Source: Candidatus Poseidoniaceae archaeon
GTDB taxonomy: Archaea > Thermoplasmatota > Poseidoniia > Poseidoniales > Poseidoniaceae
DNA length: 15,145 nucleotides
Assembly: GCA_013330015.1 (NCBI GenBank)
Contig: DUJC01000175.1
Coordinates: 1 to 15,145, forward strand
Direction of reading: 5' to 3'
Part shown: in pieces, positions 8,379-15,145 of the stretch
Layout of the letters: each line of letters opens with the position of its first letter
How positions within the stretch are numbered: position 1 is the first letter of the stretch
Position numbers and translations under genes: made by a program
Notes under the pieces: generated by a model
Told to the model about the DNA's origin: nothing
Databases searched by the model: none
The model's input: the letters and a program-made list of their open reading frames with translations, nothing else

Positions 8379-8463
8379 GCCGGGGTTCCCGAGCGGTCAA
8401 AGGGGGTGGACTCAAGATCCTCTGCGTAATGCTTCGCAGGTTCGAATCCTGCCCCCGGCACCA
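8379..8463 (+). tRNA. tRNA-Leu (anticodon CAA), class II, CCA encoded
   Basis: The cloverleaf folds cleanly. The acceptor stem GCCGGGG (8379-8385) pairs with CCCCGGC (8453-8459), with discriminator A at 8460 and an encoded CCA at 8461-8463. The D arm has CCC/GGG with the GAGCGGTCAAA loop. The anticodon loop CTCAAGA (8411-8417) gives anticodon CAA, which reads UUG. A 13-nt class II variable arm (8423-8435) has a short GCG/TGC stem. The T arm is GCAGG-TTCGAAT-CCTGC (8436-8452). The A discriminator and long variable arm mark it as leucine rather than serine. The anticodon stem GTGGA/TCCTC contains a U28-U42 mismatch. No intron is present. No TATA box is evident in the 32 bp before it. Confidence 0.94.
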
Positions 8464-8468
8464 CGATT

Positions 8469-10340
8469 TCACAGATCCTCGAGTTCTTCTTGCGCATCGC
8501 TCGTCAACGATTGGAACACCAAACTTTCCGGAAATTCAATTGCAATGAGTGCACGAATTGCATAGGATTCAACCAGATTCTTTGGAGGCTCAGCAATCTT
8601 CACACGACCATTGGTGAGTGTAATTCTCGCTCCAGGTTGTGGAGCATCGGCCTTCGCCGGTAGCCAGATGCCAACACTGCCCAAGGAAGGATGTTCAGCA
8701 AGAATCAGTTGCTCTTCAGAGGCTTCACCTACAACATTGGAGATGTACAAGGGGCGTTCATCATCGAGAACCGTGCTCGCATCCTCCCATTCACTTGAGA
8801 ATGCCAATTCAGCAGAGTCTTCCTGTCGCTTACTGATTTGTTCAACAACATCCTCAACTTGTTTTTCTTGCTCAACGGTTTGTTGATGAATTTGGTCAAG
8901 AATTTGGCGCAACCCCTCGATTTCGTTGTCGTCTTCCATTGCTCGATGGGCGAGGAGAATCAATTCACCAAGCTCTTCGCTCATGTTCTGCTCAGCAGAA
9001 ACACATTCCAATGCTTCATCGAACAGTTCGATGGCAAAGTCGGGACGATTGAGCGCAAGGAACGATTCTCCAAGTTCGGTCAACGCTTGAGCGGCCATGG
9101 CAACATCATCATGAACCAAGGCTTGTGCATGCTTCAGGGCTTCATTCGAAGATTCTCCTGCCATGTACAACGCCATTGCTTGAACGATGTGTTGCTTGAG
9201 TCTCATTGGTACACTGAGCGTTTGCAAGCCCAACGAAGACGTTGACAAGCGAATGGCCTTCTCAACTTTGTTCGTCGAAAGAGCCAGGACGGCAAGACGA
9301 GCGAGAATACGTGCCTCAATGGTGTCCTCATCGACGTGCGTTGCTTGGAACAATGCGGTGGAGAGGTGAAGATGTGAGCCAATCGCATCGCCTTTCATTC
9401 GTTTCATGATGGCAAGTGCCATTTCGGCACGAACGAGGATTCGAGAATGAAAACGATGTGCAACATCGACAAGTTCTCGGTCCAACGGAGCTAAATCGAT
9501 ACCAGCATTTTCGAGACAATCAGCGATCATGGCTTGCGTTTCAATGATGATCTCATCGAGTGATTCTTGTGTGAGTTTTTGCTTGAGTTGGGCAACGTGT
9601 TGCTCTAATTTCATCATGGCTTGACAACTTGACTTCAACGGCGTGAGTTTTTTTCGAAGATTCGTTTTGATGTCCTCTCCGTTCATCATACGATGCAGTT
9701 GGTTAAGGAGGCTCACGCTTGAATCTTCATTGCTCTGAACAGGTTTCGAAACGGGTTTGGCTTGTGGACTGGACAACAACGAGTCGACCATCCAAGTGAT
9801 CTTGGCTTGGACGTCGTATTCGTTGCGTCGACTGATCGCATACTGCATTTCTGCTGCGCGTATGCGACGACCAAGACGACGCAACTCCGAAGCATGCTTC
9901 CCTCTGGCCTTGGTTGAGAGTCGCTCAAAGAAGGTCGATGGAGGACACACTTCGCTTGCAAGTTGGTGTTCTTCTGTAGCCTTGGCCATTTTGAAATCGT
10001 CCGTCACGAGAATCACATGATGGCCATCGCGTTGCAGATCATGTGCAAGAACCATCAGTGAGAGATCAACGTCTTGTGGAGAGGCTCGCTCTCCAATTTT
10101 TGCTCCCAGACCACGAATTTGGTCGTCTGAAACGTCGTGTGTGGTCAACATTGGTTTGATGTGATTCAACAGGTTTGGCTTTTGTTTCCATCGTTGGTAG
10201 CGAACGTTCTGGATTTCACCATGAACGCCTTTGGTGACGTGCATCGTTTTCAAAGCTGACTTGAGATCGTCGAGGATGCTTGTCGATGCCATTCCTCCCA
10301 TGTGAATGAAGCAATTGGAATCGACCACGTAGGTGACCAT
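8469..10340 (-). CDS. PIN-domain nuclease fused to a helical TPR-like region
   Basis: A 623-residue protein with an N-terminal PIN fold, the Mg2+-dependent RNase domain of VapC and Nob1. Candidate acidic active-site residues are D7 (VVDSN), E42 (GVHGEI), D90 or D92 (PQDVDLSL) and D114/D115 (LVTDD), so the nuclease looks intact. Residues about 210-500 are mostly helical; 416-447 (ALTELGESFLALNRPDFAIE) fits a TPR repeat well, and neighbouring helices at 340-410 may be degenerate repeats. A charged coiled-coil-like stretch spans 485-525, and a small beta-rich domain covers about 530-590. It is far larger than a VapC toxin and has no antitoxin beside it. It lacks the Nob1 zinc ribbon. An RNA-processing or quality-control role is an inference. 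It follows the phosphatase gene by 22 bp, probably in one transcript, and its stop lies 5 bp from the convergent tRNA-Leu. Confidence 0.8.
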   Translation of the reverse strand: MVTYVVDSNCFIHMGGMASTSILDDLKSALKTMHVTKGVHGEIQNVRYQRWKQKPNLLNHIKPMLTTHDVSDDQIRGLGAKIGERASPQDVDLSLMVLAHDLQRDGHHVILVTDDFKMAKATEEHQLASEVCPPSTFFERLSTKARGKHASELRRLGRRIRAAEMQYAISRRNEYDVQAKITWMVDSLLSSPQAKPVSKPVQSNEDSSVSLLNQLHRMMNGEDIKTNLRKKLTPLKSSCQAMMKLEQHVAQLKQKLTQESLDEIIIETQAMIADCLENAGIDLAPLDRELVDVAHRFHSRILVRAEMALAIMKRMKGDAIGSHLHLSTALFQATHVDEDTIEARILARLAVLALSTNKVEKAIRLSTSSLGLQTLSVPMRLKQHIVQAMALYMAGESSNEALKHAQALVHDDVAMAAQALTELGESFLALNRPDFAIELFDEALECVSAEQNMSEELGELILLAHRAMEDDNEIEGLRQILDQIHQQTVEQEKQVEDVVEQISKRQEDSAELAFSSEWEDASTVLDDERPLYISNVVGEASEEQLILAEHPSLGSVGIWLPAKADAPQPGARITLTNGRVKIAEPPKNLVESYAIRALIAIEFPESLVFQSLTSDAQEELEDL

Positions 10341-10362
10341 GCTTGAACCAGTTCAAACCGCA

Positions 10363-11097
10363 TCATAATTCTTGAGCCGAATGGACAGCAAGAATTGCAT
10401 CGACAAGAGGAGCGATGGTAGCACTGTTTGGATAGGGTGAGACGACGTTTGCAGCAGCTCGAACATCCGCAAATGGCGTCCCAACTGCCACCGACCATCC
10501 CGACATAGCAAACATCGAGAGATCGTTTGGAGCATCACCCACGGAGAGTAATTCAGACGCTTCGATACCCATTCGCTTGAGGATCATTTCCAACCCACTG
10601 CCTTTGGAGAGATGTGGTTCCATCAGGTGAATCGCAAAACCGGTTCGGACAACGTCAAGATTGGACCAATCGCTTTCTTCAATGGATGATGTGACCAATT
10701 GAAGATTCTCATCTTTGAACAGACACCATTCGCTTTCTCTCCAAGCATTGGTTTGAATGCCTCTCGCATCGATTTCAGAATGTTGCGATTGAAGCCATTC
10801 AGCAGCTTTCTTTGCCTCATCCCCAGATGCTCGAAGCAAGGGTTCATCCCAATCTGGATGCCAAAGTACGCCTCCGTTTTCACAACACATTGGGCCACTG
10901 AGTCCGATAAATCGCCACAGTCCATATGTGATGGCACGGACGTTTCCAGTTGCTAGGATGACAGGAATGCCTGCATCTTCAAGTCGTCGTAACGCTTCAA
11001 CTGCATGCATGTCCAAACGCTTGTTTTCGTCGGTTAGCGTTCCATCAATATCGAAAGCGACGACTCGAGGACACCATCCCGGTGGAAGCCACTCCAT
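10363..11097 (-). CDS. Phosphoglycolate phosphatase, archaeal HAD-IIB type
   Basis: A 244-residue HAD-superfamily phosphatase that hydrolyses 2-phosphoglycolate, or a similar small phosphoester, in the cytoplasm. All four HAD motifs are present: motif I FDIDGTLT with nucleophile D16 and acid/base D18; motif II ATGN with T50; motif III lysine K165 in the SKGSGL segment; and motif IV GDAPND with D188 and D192. The cap sits between motifs II and III (roughly 80-160), as in the C2B-cap group that includes Thermoplasma TA0175 and the Cof-like proteins. Related sucrose-phosphate and mannosyl-3-phosphoglycerate phosphatases share this layout, so substrate is less certain than fold. No clear Shine-Dalgarno precedes the ATG. 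The gene leads a two-gene unit with the PIN-TPR gene and is divergent from the metal ATPase. Confidence 0.86.
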   Translation of the reverse strand: MEWLPPGWCPRVVAFDIDGTLTDENKRLDMHAVEALRRLEDAGIPVILATGNVRAITYGLWRFIGLSGPMCCENGGVLWHPDWDEPLLRASGDEAKKAAEWLQSQHSEIDARGIQTNAWRESEWCLFKDENLQLVTSSIEESDWSNLDVVRTGFAIHLMEPHLSKGSGLEMILKRMGIEASELLSVGDAPNDLSMFAMSGWSVAVGTPFADVRAAANVVSPYPNSATIAPLVDAILAVHSAQEL

Positions 11098-11192
11098 GTT
11101 GCAACCAACGCCTCATGTCACAAGAAGATTCTCACCATACGACAAATCACGGTATCATAGCCTTAATCAAACAGGAATTCAGCAGTATTCTC

Positions 11193-13832
11193 ATGGGGGA
11201 GGACAGTGAGGACGTGTTTTTCTCGCTGGAGGATGATGAACCTCAAGTCAACGTTGAAAAAATAGTTTCACCGTCATCAGATCAGGTTCTTGAGTCCGTT
11301 GTGGTTCTCGATCCCGAAATTGTTGAACAAGCGACCGGTTGTTACACGGTTGAATGGCCTCTGGTTGGTATGGACTGTCCGGATTGTGCCGGTAAAGCCA
11401 TGACTGCGCTTCGAATTCTTCCTCAAGTAAAATCACCAGCAGTTTCTGCTACACGAGGTGACGTCAAACTTAATGTCGATTTGGAAAAAGGATCGCTTTC
11501 TGAAGTCTCAAGCGCGCTTCGCTCACTTGGACACGCTCCTGATACGGAACATCATCATCTCAAAGGTGTAAAGGCCGAAAACGTTGCGAAACGCAACAAC
11601 ACGACGCTCCGAGATCTCAAGCGATTGTTCTGTCTCCAGCCGGGGATTCTTGATGCAGAGATCGAAAAAGACGGACGAATTCTCCTTCAGATGGTAAGTG
11701 CAGCAGACAAAGAACTGCTCAAGAAGCGTGATGCTGCTATTGCTCATGTGTGCGGTTCTGAGCCAGAATATGTTACTGCAATCTCCAATCGTCTACGCCC
11801 AGACCAGATGCGTTTGCTAGGAGCAGCCTTCGCTGTGCCAATCTTGTTTTCTCTCTTTGTTCTTGAATTCCTTGGAATCGAAGGATGGATTCCTGCCTTG
11901 ATTGCGATTCCTGGCATTCTCGCATCGAGTTACCAGATGTTCAAACAGGCTTTGGCAAGTATGATTTCGCTTCAGTTGGGATTCCAAGTCCTGACAAGTC
12001 TCGCTGTAATCGGAGCCTGTGGCCTCATGATGTGGGAGGAAGCCCTGATTGTTTCTATCCTCGTTGCTGTCACGGTTCACCTTGAGGGTGATGCCTTGAT
12101 GAAAGCTCGAGAAGCCATGCAGGGCGGTCTTGATCGTCTACCGAGGATCGCTCGGAAAGTGCACCGACACAAGCCAAGTTTCAATCCAACAAACATTTCG
12201 CTTGGCTCGCTTTCAATGATGCCTCAGACCAATTCACTCAAGCCGGTCAATGCTGAAGTTAAACCACAACAGATTCCAATCGATCTTCTTCGGAAAGGTG
12301 ATTTCATCGAAGTCCGTAGCGGTGAACTGGTCCCCGCAGACGGACGAGTCGTTGAGGGCATTGGCGCACTCAACAAGGCGCCATTGACTGGTGAATCGGT
12401 TCCAGTTGACATTAACGAGGGTGACTTCGTACAAGCCGGTCTCGTCTTAGCGCGTGGACCTGTGGTGCTTGAAGTGGAGGCTGTTGGTGAGAATACCCAA
12501 CTGTTCGAGCTGATCGAAACCGTTCATACCTATCGAGATGAACCACCTCGATTGCAAGCGGCTATTGAACGCTTCACAGCCATTTGGGTTCCCATTGTTA
12601 TCTTTGGAGCCTTCTTTGTGTACTGGTTCCTCTACCCAGAAAACTGGAAGATTGTTTTGTTGCTTTGGGTAGTTTCTTGTCCGTGTGCGCTGCTGCTTGC
12701 TGCTCCAGTCCCACACGCTGCAGCGTTGGCGAATTCTGCGCAGATGGGAGCTATTGCTCGAGGCGGTGACGTTCTTGAACGACTCGCAAAAGTCAACCAC
12801 GTATTCCTCGATAAAACCGGTACACTCACCTCAGGAAAACCATCCATTGGAAAAGTCGTCACTGCGAAAGGTCGTCGTCGAGACGCTGCGATTGGACTTG
12901 CTGCGGGGATTGAAGCGCGCTCCTCGCACCCGTATGCTGAAGCACTTCGGGAGTTCGCCGACGAACAATCGATCAACGCTTCCAAAGTCACCAACATCAA
13001 GGACGTTAATGCCGGAATACAGGCTACGCAAAACAAAGAAGAGGTCCTGATGCTACGTCCTGATGCACTCGCTCAATACAAGATTGAAATCCCTTCAGAA
13101 CTGAAAGATGAAGTCGCACTTGCCGAATCACAAGGCCATGGAGCATCCGTTCTCACAAAAGGGGGAAAGTGCGTTGCATTGTTCACGTTCGTTCACGATG
13201 ACACCCGTCAAGGAGCAGATGAACTGATTCCAGAATTGCACAAGATGGGCATTCACGTACAGATTCTGTCTGGAGATCAACAAGGGGCTGTGGATCGCTT
13301 CGCATCCACGGTTGGTCTTCCCAAGACCGATGCGTTTGGAAATCAATCGCCAGAAGACAAAGTCGATGTTGTCCGAAGTCGTTCTGAAATAGCTGTCACA
13401 ATGATGGTCGGGGACGGTTTCAATGATGCAGCAGCACTGGCGGTTGCTGACGTTGGTGTAGCCGTTGGCTCAGGAGAATCGGTGAACGTCGAGGCTGCAG
13501 ACGTGATGATTCCTGGAGACGACCCGCGGATGCTTGCCGACCTCCTCAAACTGGCCCGACGTACTGAACGCAACTTCAGGCAGAACCTTTCCTTCTCGAT
13601 TCTCGTTACTGTCACGTTGGTGTATGCCGTCATCAATGGTTTCTATGATGCTCTTTGGGTTGGCGTACTGGTGCACGAAGCCTCGGTCATCCTCGTGATT
13701 CTCAATGGGGCACGGCTTGCAGAAGGAACGGGAATTCTCACGTTGGTCAAGGAAACCTTCCTTGCGATGTGGGAAGCAACGAGGATTGCACTTGATACGG
13801 GTCTGAAACAACTGAGCGAGATGCGAAGTTGA
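11193..13832 (+). CDS. P1B-type heavy-metal ATPase, Zn2+/Cd2+/Pb2+ class
   Basis: An integral-membrane pump of about 879 residues that uses ATP to export a soft divalent metal. Numbered from ATG 11193: an acidic N-tail; a heavy-metal-associated domain with GMDCPDC (C62, C65); a probable second, degenerate copy near 130-175 without CxxC; TGES at 399-402 (actuator); the membrane CPC at 496-498; DKTGTLT with phosphorylated D540; the HP motif at H579-P580; and GDGFND at 740-745. The last helices carry H828-E829 and NGAR. The GMDCxxC form and the lack of the Asn/Tyr/Met-Ser set of copper pumps favour Zn/Cd/Pb over copper. Alternative starts are ATG 11082 and 11115, the first overlapping the divergent phosphatase gene, and GTG 11214, which has GGGGAGG 11 nt upstream. 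The wHTH gene follows by 48 bp. Confidence 0.9.
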   Translation: MGEDSEDVFFSLEDDEPQVNVEKIVSPSSDQVLESVVVLDPEIVEQATGCYTVEWPLVGMDCPDCAGKAMTALRILPQVKSPAVSATRGDVKLNVDLEKGSLSEVSSALRSLGHAPDTEHHHLKGVKAENVAKRNNTTLRDLKRLFCLQPGILDAEIEKDGRILLQMVSAADKELLKKRDAAIAHVCGSEPEYVTAISNRLRPDQMRLLGAAFAVPILFSLFVLEFLGIEGWIPALIAIPGILASSYQMFKQALASMISLQLGFQVLTSLAVIGACGLMMWEEALIVSILVAVTVHLEGDALMKAREAMQGGLDRLPRIARKVHRHKPSFNPTNISLGSLSMMPQTNSLKPVNAEVKPQQIPIDLLRKGDFIEVRSGELVPADGRVVEGIGALNKAPLTGESVPVDINEGDFVQAGLVLARGPVVLEVEAVGENTQLFELIETVHTYRDEPPRLQAAIERFTAIWVPIVIFGAFFVYWFLYPENWKIVLLLWVVSCPCALLLAAPVPHAAALANSAQMGAIARGGDVLERLAKVNHVFLDKTGTLTSGKPSIGKVVTAKGRRRDAAIGLAAGIEARSSHPYAEALREFADEQSINASKVTNIKDVNAGIQATQNKEEVLMLRPDALAQYKIEIPSELKDEVALAESQGHGASVLTKGGKCVALFTFVHDDTRQGADELIPELHKMGIHVQILSGDQQGAVDRFASTVGLPKTDAFGNQSPEDKVDVVRSRSEIAVTMMVGDGFNDAAALAVADVGVAVGSGESVNVEAADVMIPGDDPRMLADLLKLARRTERNFRQNLSFSILVTVTLVYAVINGFYDALWVGVLVHEASVILVILNGARLAEGTGILTLVKETFLAMWEATRIALDTGLKQLSEMRS

Positions 13833-13880
13833 GAGGATATCTTCAAACGGAAGCACGTCCGAGTCCTAATCGGTGAGCCG

Positions 13881-14348
13881 ATGAGCAGAGTGAGGACGGA
13901 CCCTTTGGTTGCAGCATTGACCCACCCAACCCGACAGGGTGCGTATCAAGCCCTATCGCAAACGACGGAAATGAGTACTGTGCAACTTCAGGCCGCACTC
14001 AATGTCGATCGTTACAACCTTTATCATCATCTCAAGCGTTTGGTCAAAGTTGGTCTCATTGAGAACCATCGCGACGTGGGACGTGCTCGCTGGTGGCGGA
14101 TGGTCAAGGAAGTGCCTCTCCCATCGATGGGGGCATCGAATGCTGGAGCAACATCTTCACCATTGGATGAATTGTCCAAATTAACACATGTGCATGCCAT
14201 TGATCTCAAGGATTCAAGAGGCCAAGTTGGAGCCAAGCAATTGGTGCAGAAACTTGCTCAAGAATACAAAATTCCTCTGGATCTTCCGTGGAACTTCCTT
14301 CCCGGAAAAATCATTCTTGTGGGAACCAAGAAAGACGATGATGAATGA
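13881..14348 (+). CDS. Winged-helix (ArsR-like) transcriptional regulator
   Basis: A 155-residue DNA-binding protein. Residues 6-80 form a winged HTH of the ArsR/HTH_20 type: DPLVAALTHPTRQGAYQAL is the first helix, MSTVQLQAALNVDRYNLYHHLKRLVKVGLIEN covers the HTH, and a beta wing holds GRARWWRMV. The remaining 75 residues are of unknown family, with a lysine/proline-rich end. The protein has no cysteine, so it lacks the thiolate metal site of classic ArsR/SmtB sensors; it does have histidines (H50, H63, H103, H105). A GGTGA at 13872-13876 sits 4 nt before the ATG. It lies 48 bp downstream of the metal ATPase on the same strand, which suggests but does not prove that it controls that gene. Confidence 0.8.
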   Translation: MSRVRTDPLVAALTHPTRQGAYQALSQTTEMSTVQLQAALNVDRYNLYHHLKRLVKVGLIENHRDVGRARWWRMVKEVPLPSMGASNAGATSSPLDELSKLTHVHAIDLKDSRGQVGAKQLVQKLAQEYKIPLDLPWNFLPGKIILVGTKKDDDE

Positions 14349-14404
14349 GACCATTCGCTGGTTATTGAGCGAACAATCCAAAATCAAAGGGAGGATGGAA
14401 CAAC

Positions 14405-14797
14405 ATGGACGAACAACTCATTGTTGAGTCAAAAATTGCACCTCCGCCTCTTTCGTGCCCGAAGTGCAATGGGTTGCTACCCTCTGCACTCGGTGATATT
14501 GAGTGTGAACTATGCGGTGCTAACGTTCGTGTGGAACACGAACCTACTCGAACACAATGGATGAAAGAACGAATTTCTTGTCCAACCTGCTCGAAAGTAT
14601 TGATTGTAGGAGTCGATGAACGACCAGCAGAATTGCGATGCGGTGGCTGTGACACGCAGTTCACCCTCGAAGCAAAGGTCATCCGCGTTGAGATTGAATG
14701 TCCTTCATGTAACCGAGGGTTGCGAATGAGACAACGACCTGGCGAGCGAAACATCACTTGTCCTGCTTGCAGTGTTGGATTCAAAGTGAGCTTCTGA
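14405..14797 (+). CDS. Protein with three zinc-ribbon motifs
   Basis: A 130-residue protein made almost entirely of three rubredoxin-type zinc ribbons. Cysteine pairs are C18/C21 with C34/C37, C59/C62 with C79/C82, and C99/C102 with C119/C122. Each knuckle is CPxC or CxxC, and the pairs are 12, 16 and 16 residues apart. The twelve cysteines could bind three zinc ions. Ribbons 2 and 3 resemble each other most, in line with internal duplication. No catalytic or membrane segment is seen; a nucleic-acid or protein-binding role is likely but unproven. GGGAGG at 14389-14394 lies 10 nt before the ATG. It sits 56 bp after the wHTH gene and 9 bp before the lipid synthase gene on the same strand, so it is probably co-transcribed. 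Next to a metal pump, a zinc-storage or chaperone role is also possible. Confidence 0.82.
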   Translation: MDEQLIVESKIAPPPLSCPKCNGLLPSALGDIECELCGANVRVEHEPTRTQWMKERISCPTCSKVLIVGVDERPAELRCGGCDTQFTLEAKVIRVEIECPSCNRGLRMRQRPGERNITCPACSVGFKVSF

Positions 14798-14806
14798 GTT
14801 GTTGCC

Positions 14807-15145
14807 ATGAAATCAACGTTCAAGCTGACTGGGCTTGCAGATTACATCACGCTTTCAAACGCCATGTTTGGAACGCTGTCCATCTTCTTTCTCATCCTTG
14901 CCGTTGACGATACACTCAGTGATCCGTATTCAGAAGGATTGGCGACCAAGTACATCTGGGCATCGATGCTCTGCATCTTCTTGTCAGTGGTGGGCGACAT
15001 CATCGATGGTCCAGTCGCCCGAAGATATTCCAAGCAAAAGCTGCTTGGAGGTTCACTTGACATCATGTCGGATTGTCTTTCATTCTGTGTTGCACCTGCA
15101 TTGATGATGTTCATCATGTTTGGTCGATGGGGTGAGGCAACACCA
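14807..15145 (+). CDS. pssA: CDP-alcohol phosphatidyltransferase, archaetidylserine-synthase-like (3' end outside window)
   Basis: The first 113 codons of a membrane enzyme that transfers a CDP-activated lipid to an alcohol, here probably CDP-archaeol to serine. The family signature DGxxAR-x8-G-x3-D-x3-D is complete: IDGPVARRYSKQKLLGGSLD followed by IMSD. An extra Asp four residues before the signature (GDIIDG) is also conserved. The SDCLSFCVAPA stretch right after it resembles the SxADxxSFGxAPA of PssA-type synthases, which is why serine is preferred over inositol phosphate or glycerol phosphate. Hydrophobic segments at about 12-33 and 48-64 are membrane helices. There is no strong Shine-Dalgarno; the 9-bp gap to the zinc-ribbon stop suggests translational coupling. 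The gene runs off the window, so its full length and later helices cannot be judged. Confidence 0.82.
   Translation, partial: MKSTFKLTGLADYITLSNAMFGTLSIFFLILAVDDTLSDPYSEGLATKYIWASMLCIFLSVVGDIIDGPVARRYSKQKLLGGSLDIMSDCLSFCVAPALMMFIMFGRWGEATP

Noticed and set aside
8379..8463. tRNA-Leu as an integration (att) site of a mobile element
   Set aside because: No repeat of the tRNA 3' end, integrase or element-like gene is visible in the window.
8469..10340. VapBC toxin-antitoxin system
   Set aside because: The PIN protein is about four times the size of a VapC, and the neighbouring gene is a HAD phosphatase, not a small DNA-binding antitoxin.
11193..13832. Copper-exporting ATPase (CopA) annotation
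   Set aside because: The CPC motif is shared, but GMDCxxC is the ZntA/CadA form, and the copper-type Asn/Tyr and Met-Ser residues of the last helices are not seen; HE and NGAR are there instead.
14341..14427. 28-codon mini-gene between the wHTH and zinc-ribbon genes
   Set aside because: It overlaps the next gene by 23 bp, has no SD of its own and no visible feature. The SD at 14389-14394 belongs to the zinc-ribbon gene.
1..15145. CRISPR array, insertion sequence, prophage or defence cluster
   Set aside because: No spaced direct repeats, transposase, integrase or defence-family protein was found on either strand.

Overview
The window looks like a piece of an archaeal chromosome. The best match from memory is a marine Euryarchaeota / Thermoplasmatota lineage such as Marine Group II (Poseidoniales). 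This rests on an archaeal/eukaryal-type EF-1alpha fragment followed by an archaeal uS10 gene, an archaeal GINS-like replication gene, a class II tRNA-Leu, a TA0175-type archaeal phosphoglycolate phosphatase, and a very large secreted, sequon-rich, membrane-anchored surface protein. The lineage is an inference; no search was run.

Layout. (1) 1-887, plus strand: the 3' end of the EF-1alpha gene and rpsJ, a conserved translation pair. (2) 933-1925, minus strand: a gene convergent with rpsJ. I read it as a divergent archaeal GINS (Gins51-type) subunit with a long acidic linker between its A and B domains. (3) 1926-2025: a 100-bp divergent spacer with inverted repeats. In the best of these, a near-perfect Shine-Dalgarno for the next gene is buried in a 10-bp hairpin. 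(4) 2026-8346, plus strand: a 2106-residue exported protein with a signal peptide, three MAM/jelly-roll-like modules, many beta-rich segments, an EF-hand-like loop, a CARDB-like domain, one C-terminal membrane helix and an acidic cytoplasmic tail. (5) 8379-8463, plus strand: tRNA-Leu(CAA) with encoded CCA. (6) 8469-11097, minus strand: a two-gene unit encoding phosphoglycolate phosphatase and then a 623-residue PIN-nuclease/TPR fusion protein. (7) 11193-15145, plus strand: a P1B-type heavy-metal ATPase of the Zn/Cd/Pb class, a winged-helix regulator, a protein with three zinc ribbons, and the start of a CDP-alcohol phosphatidyltransferase (archaetidylserine-synthase-like) that runs off the window.

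How the genes relate. Translation (EF-1alpha, S10, tRNA-Leu) and replication (GINS) are core functions. The ATPase, wHTH and zinc-ribbon genes form a same-strand run that could serve metal homeostasis, although the regulator has no cysteine. The lipid-synthesis gene continues this run with a 9-bp gap. The giant surface protein stands alone with its own translational control candidate. No mobile element, CRISPR array, prophage or attachment duplication is visible. No stretch longer than about 100 bp lacks a gene.

The least ordinary items are the SD-sequestering hairpin before the giant gene, the GINS reading of the acidic 330-residue protein, the PIN-TPR fusion, and the U-U mismatch in the tRNA anticodon stem.
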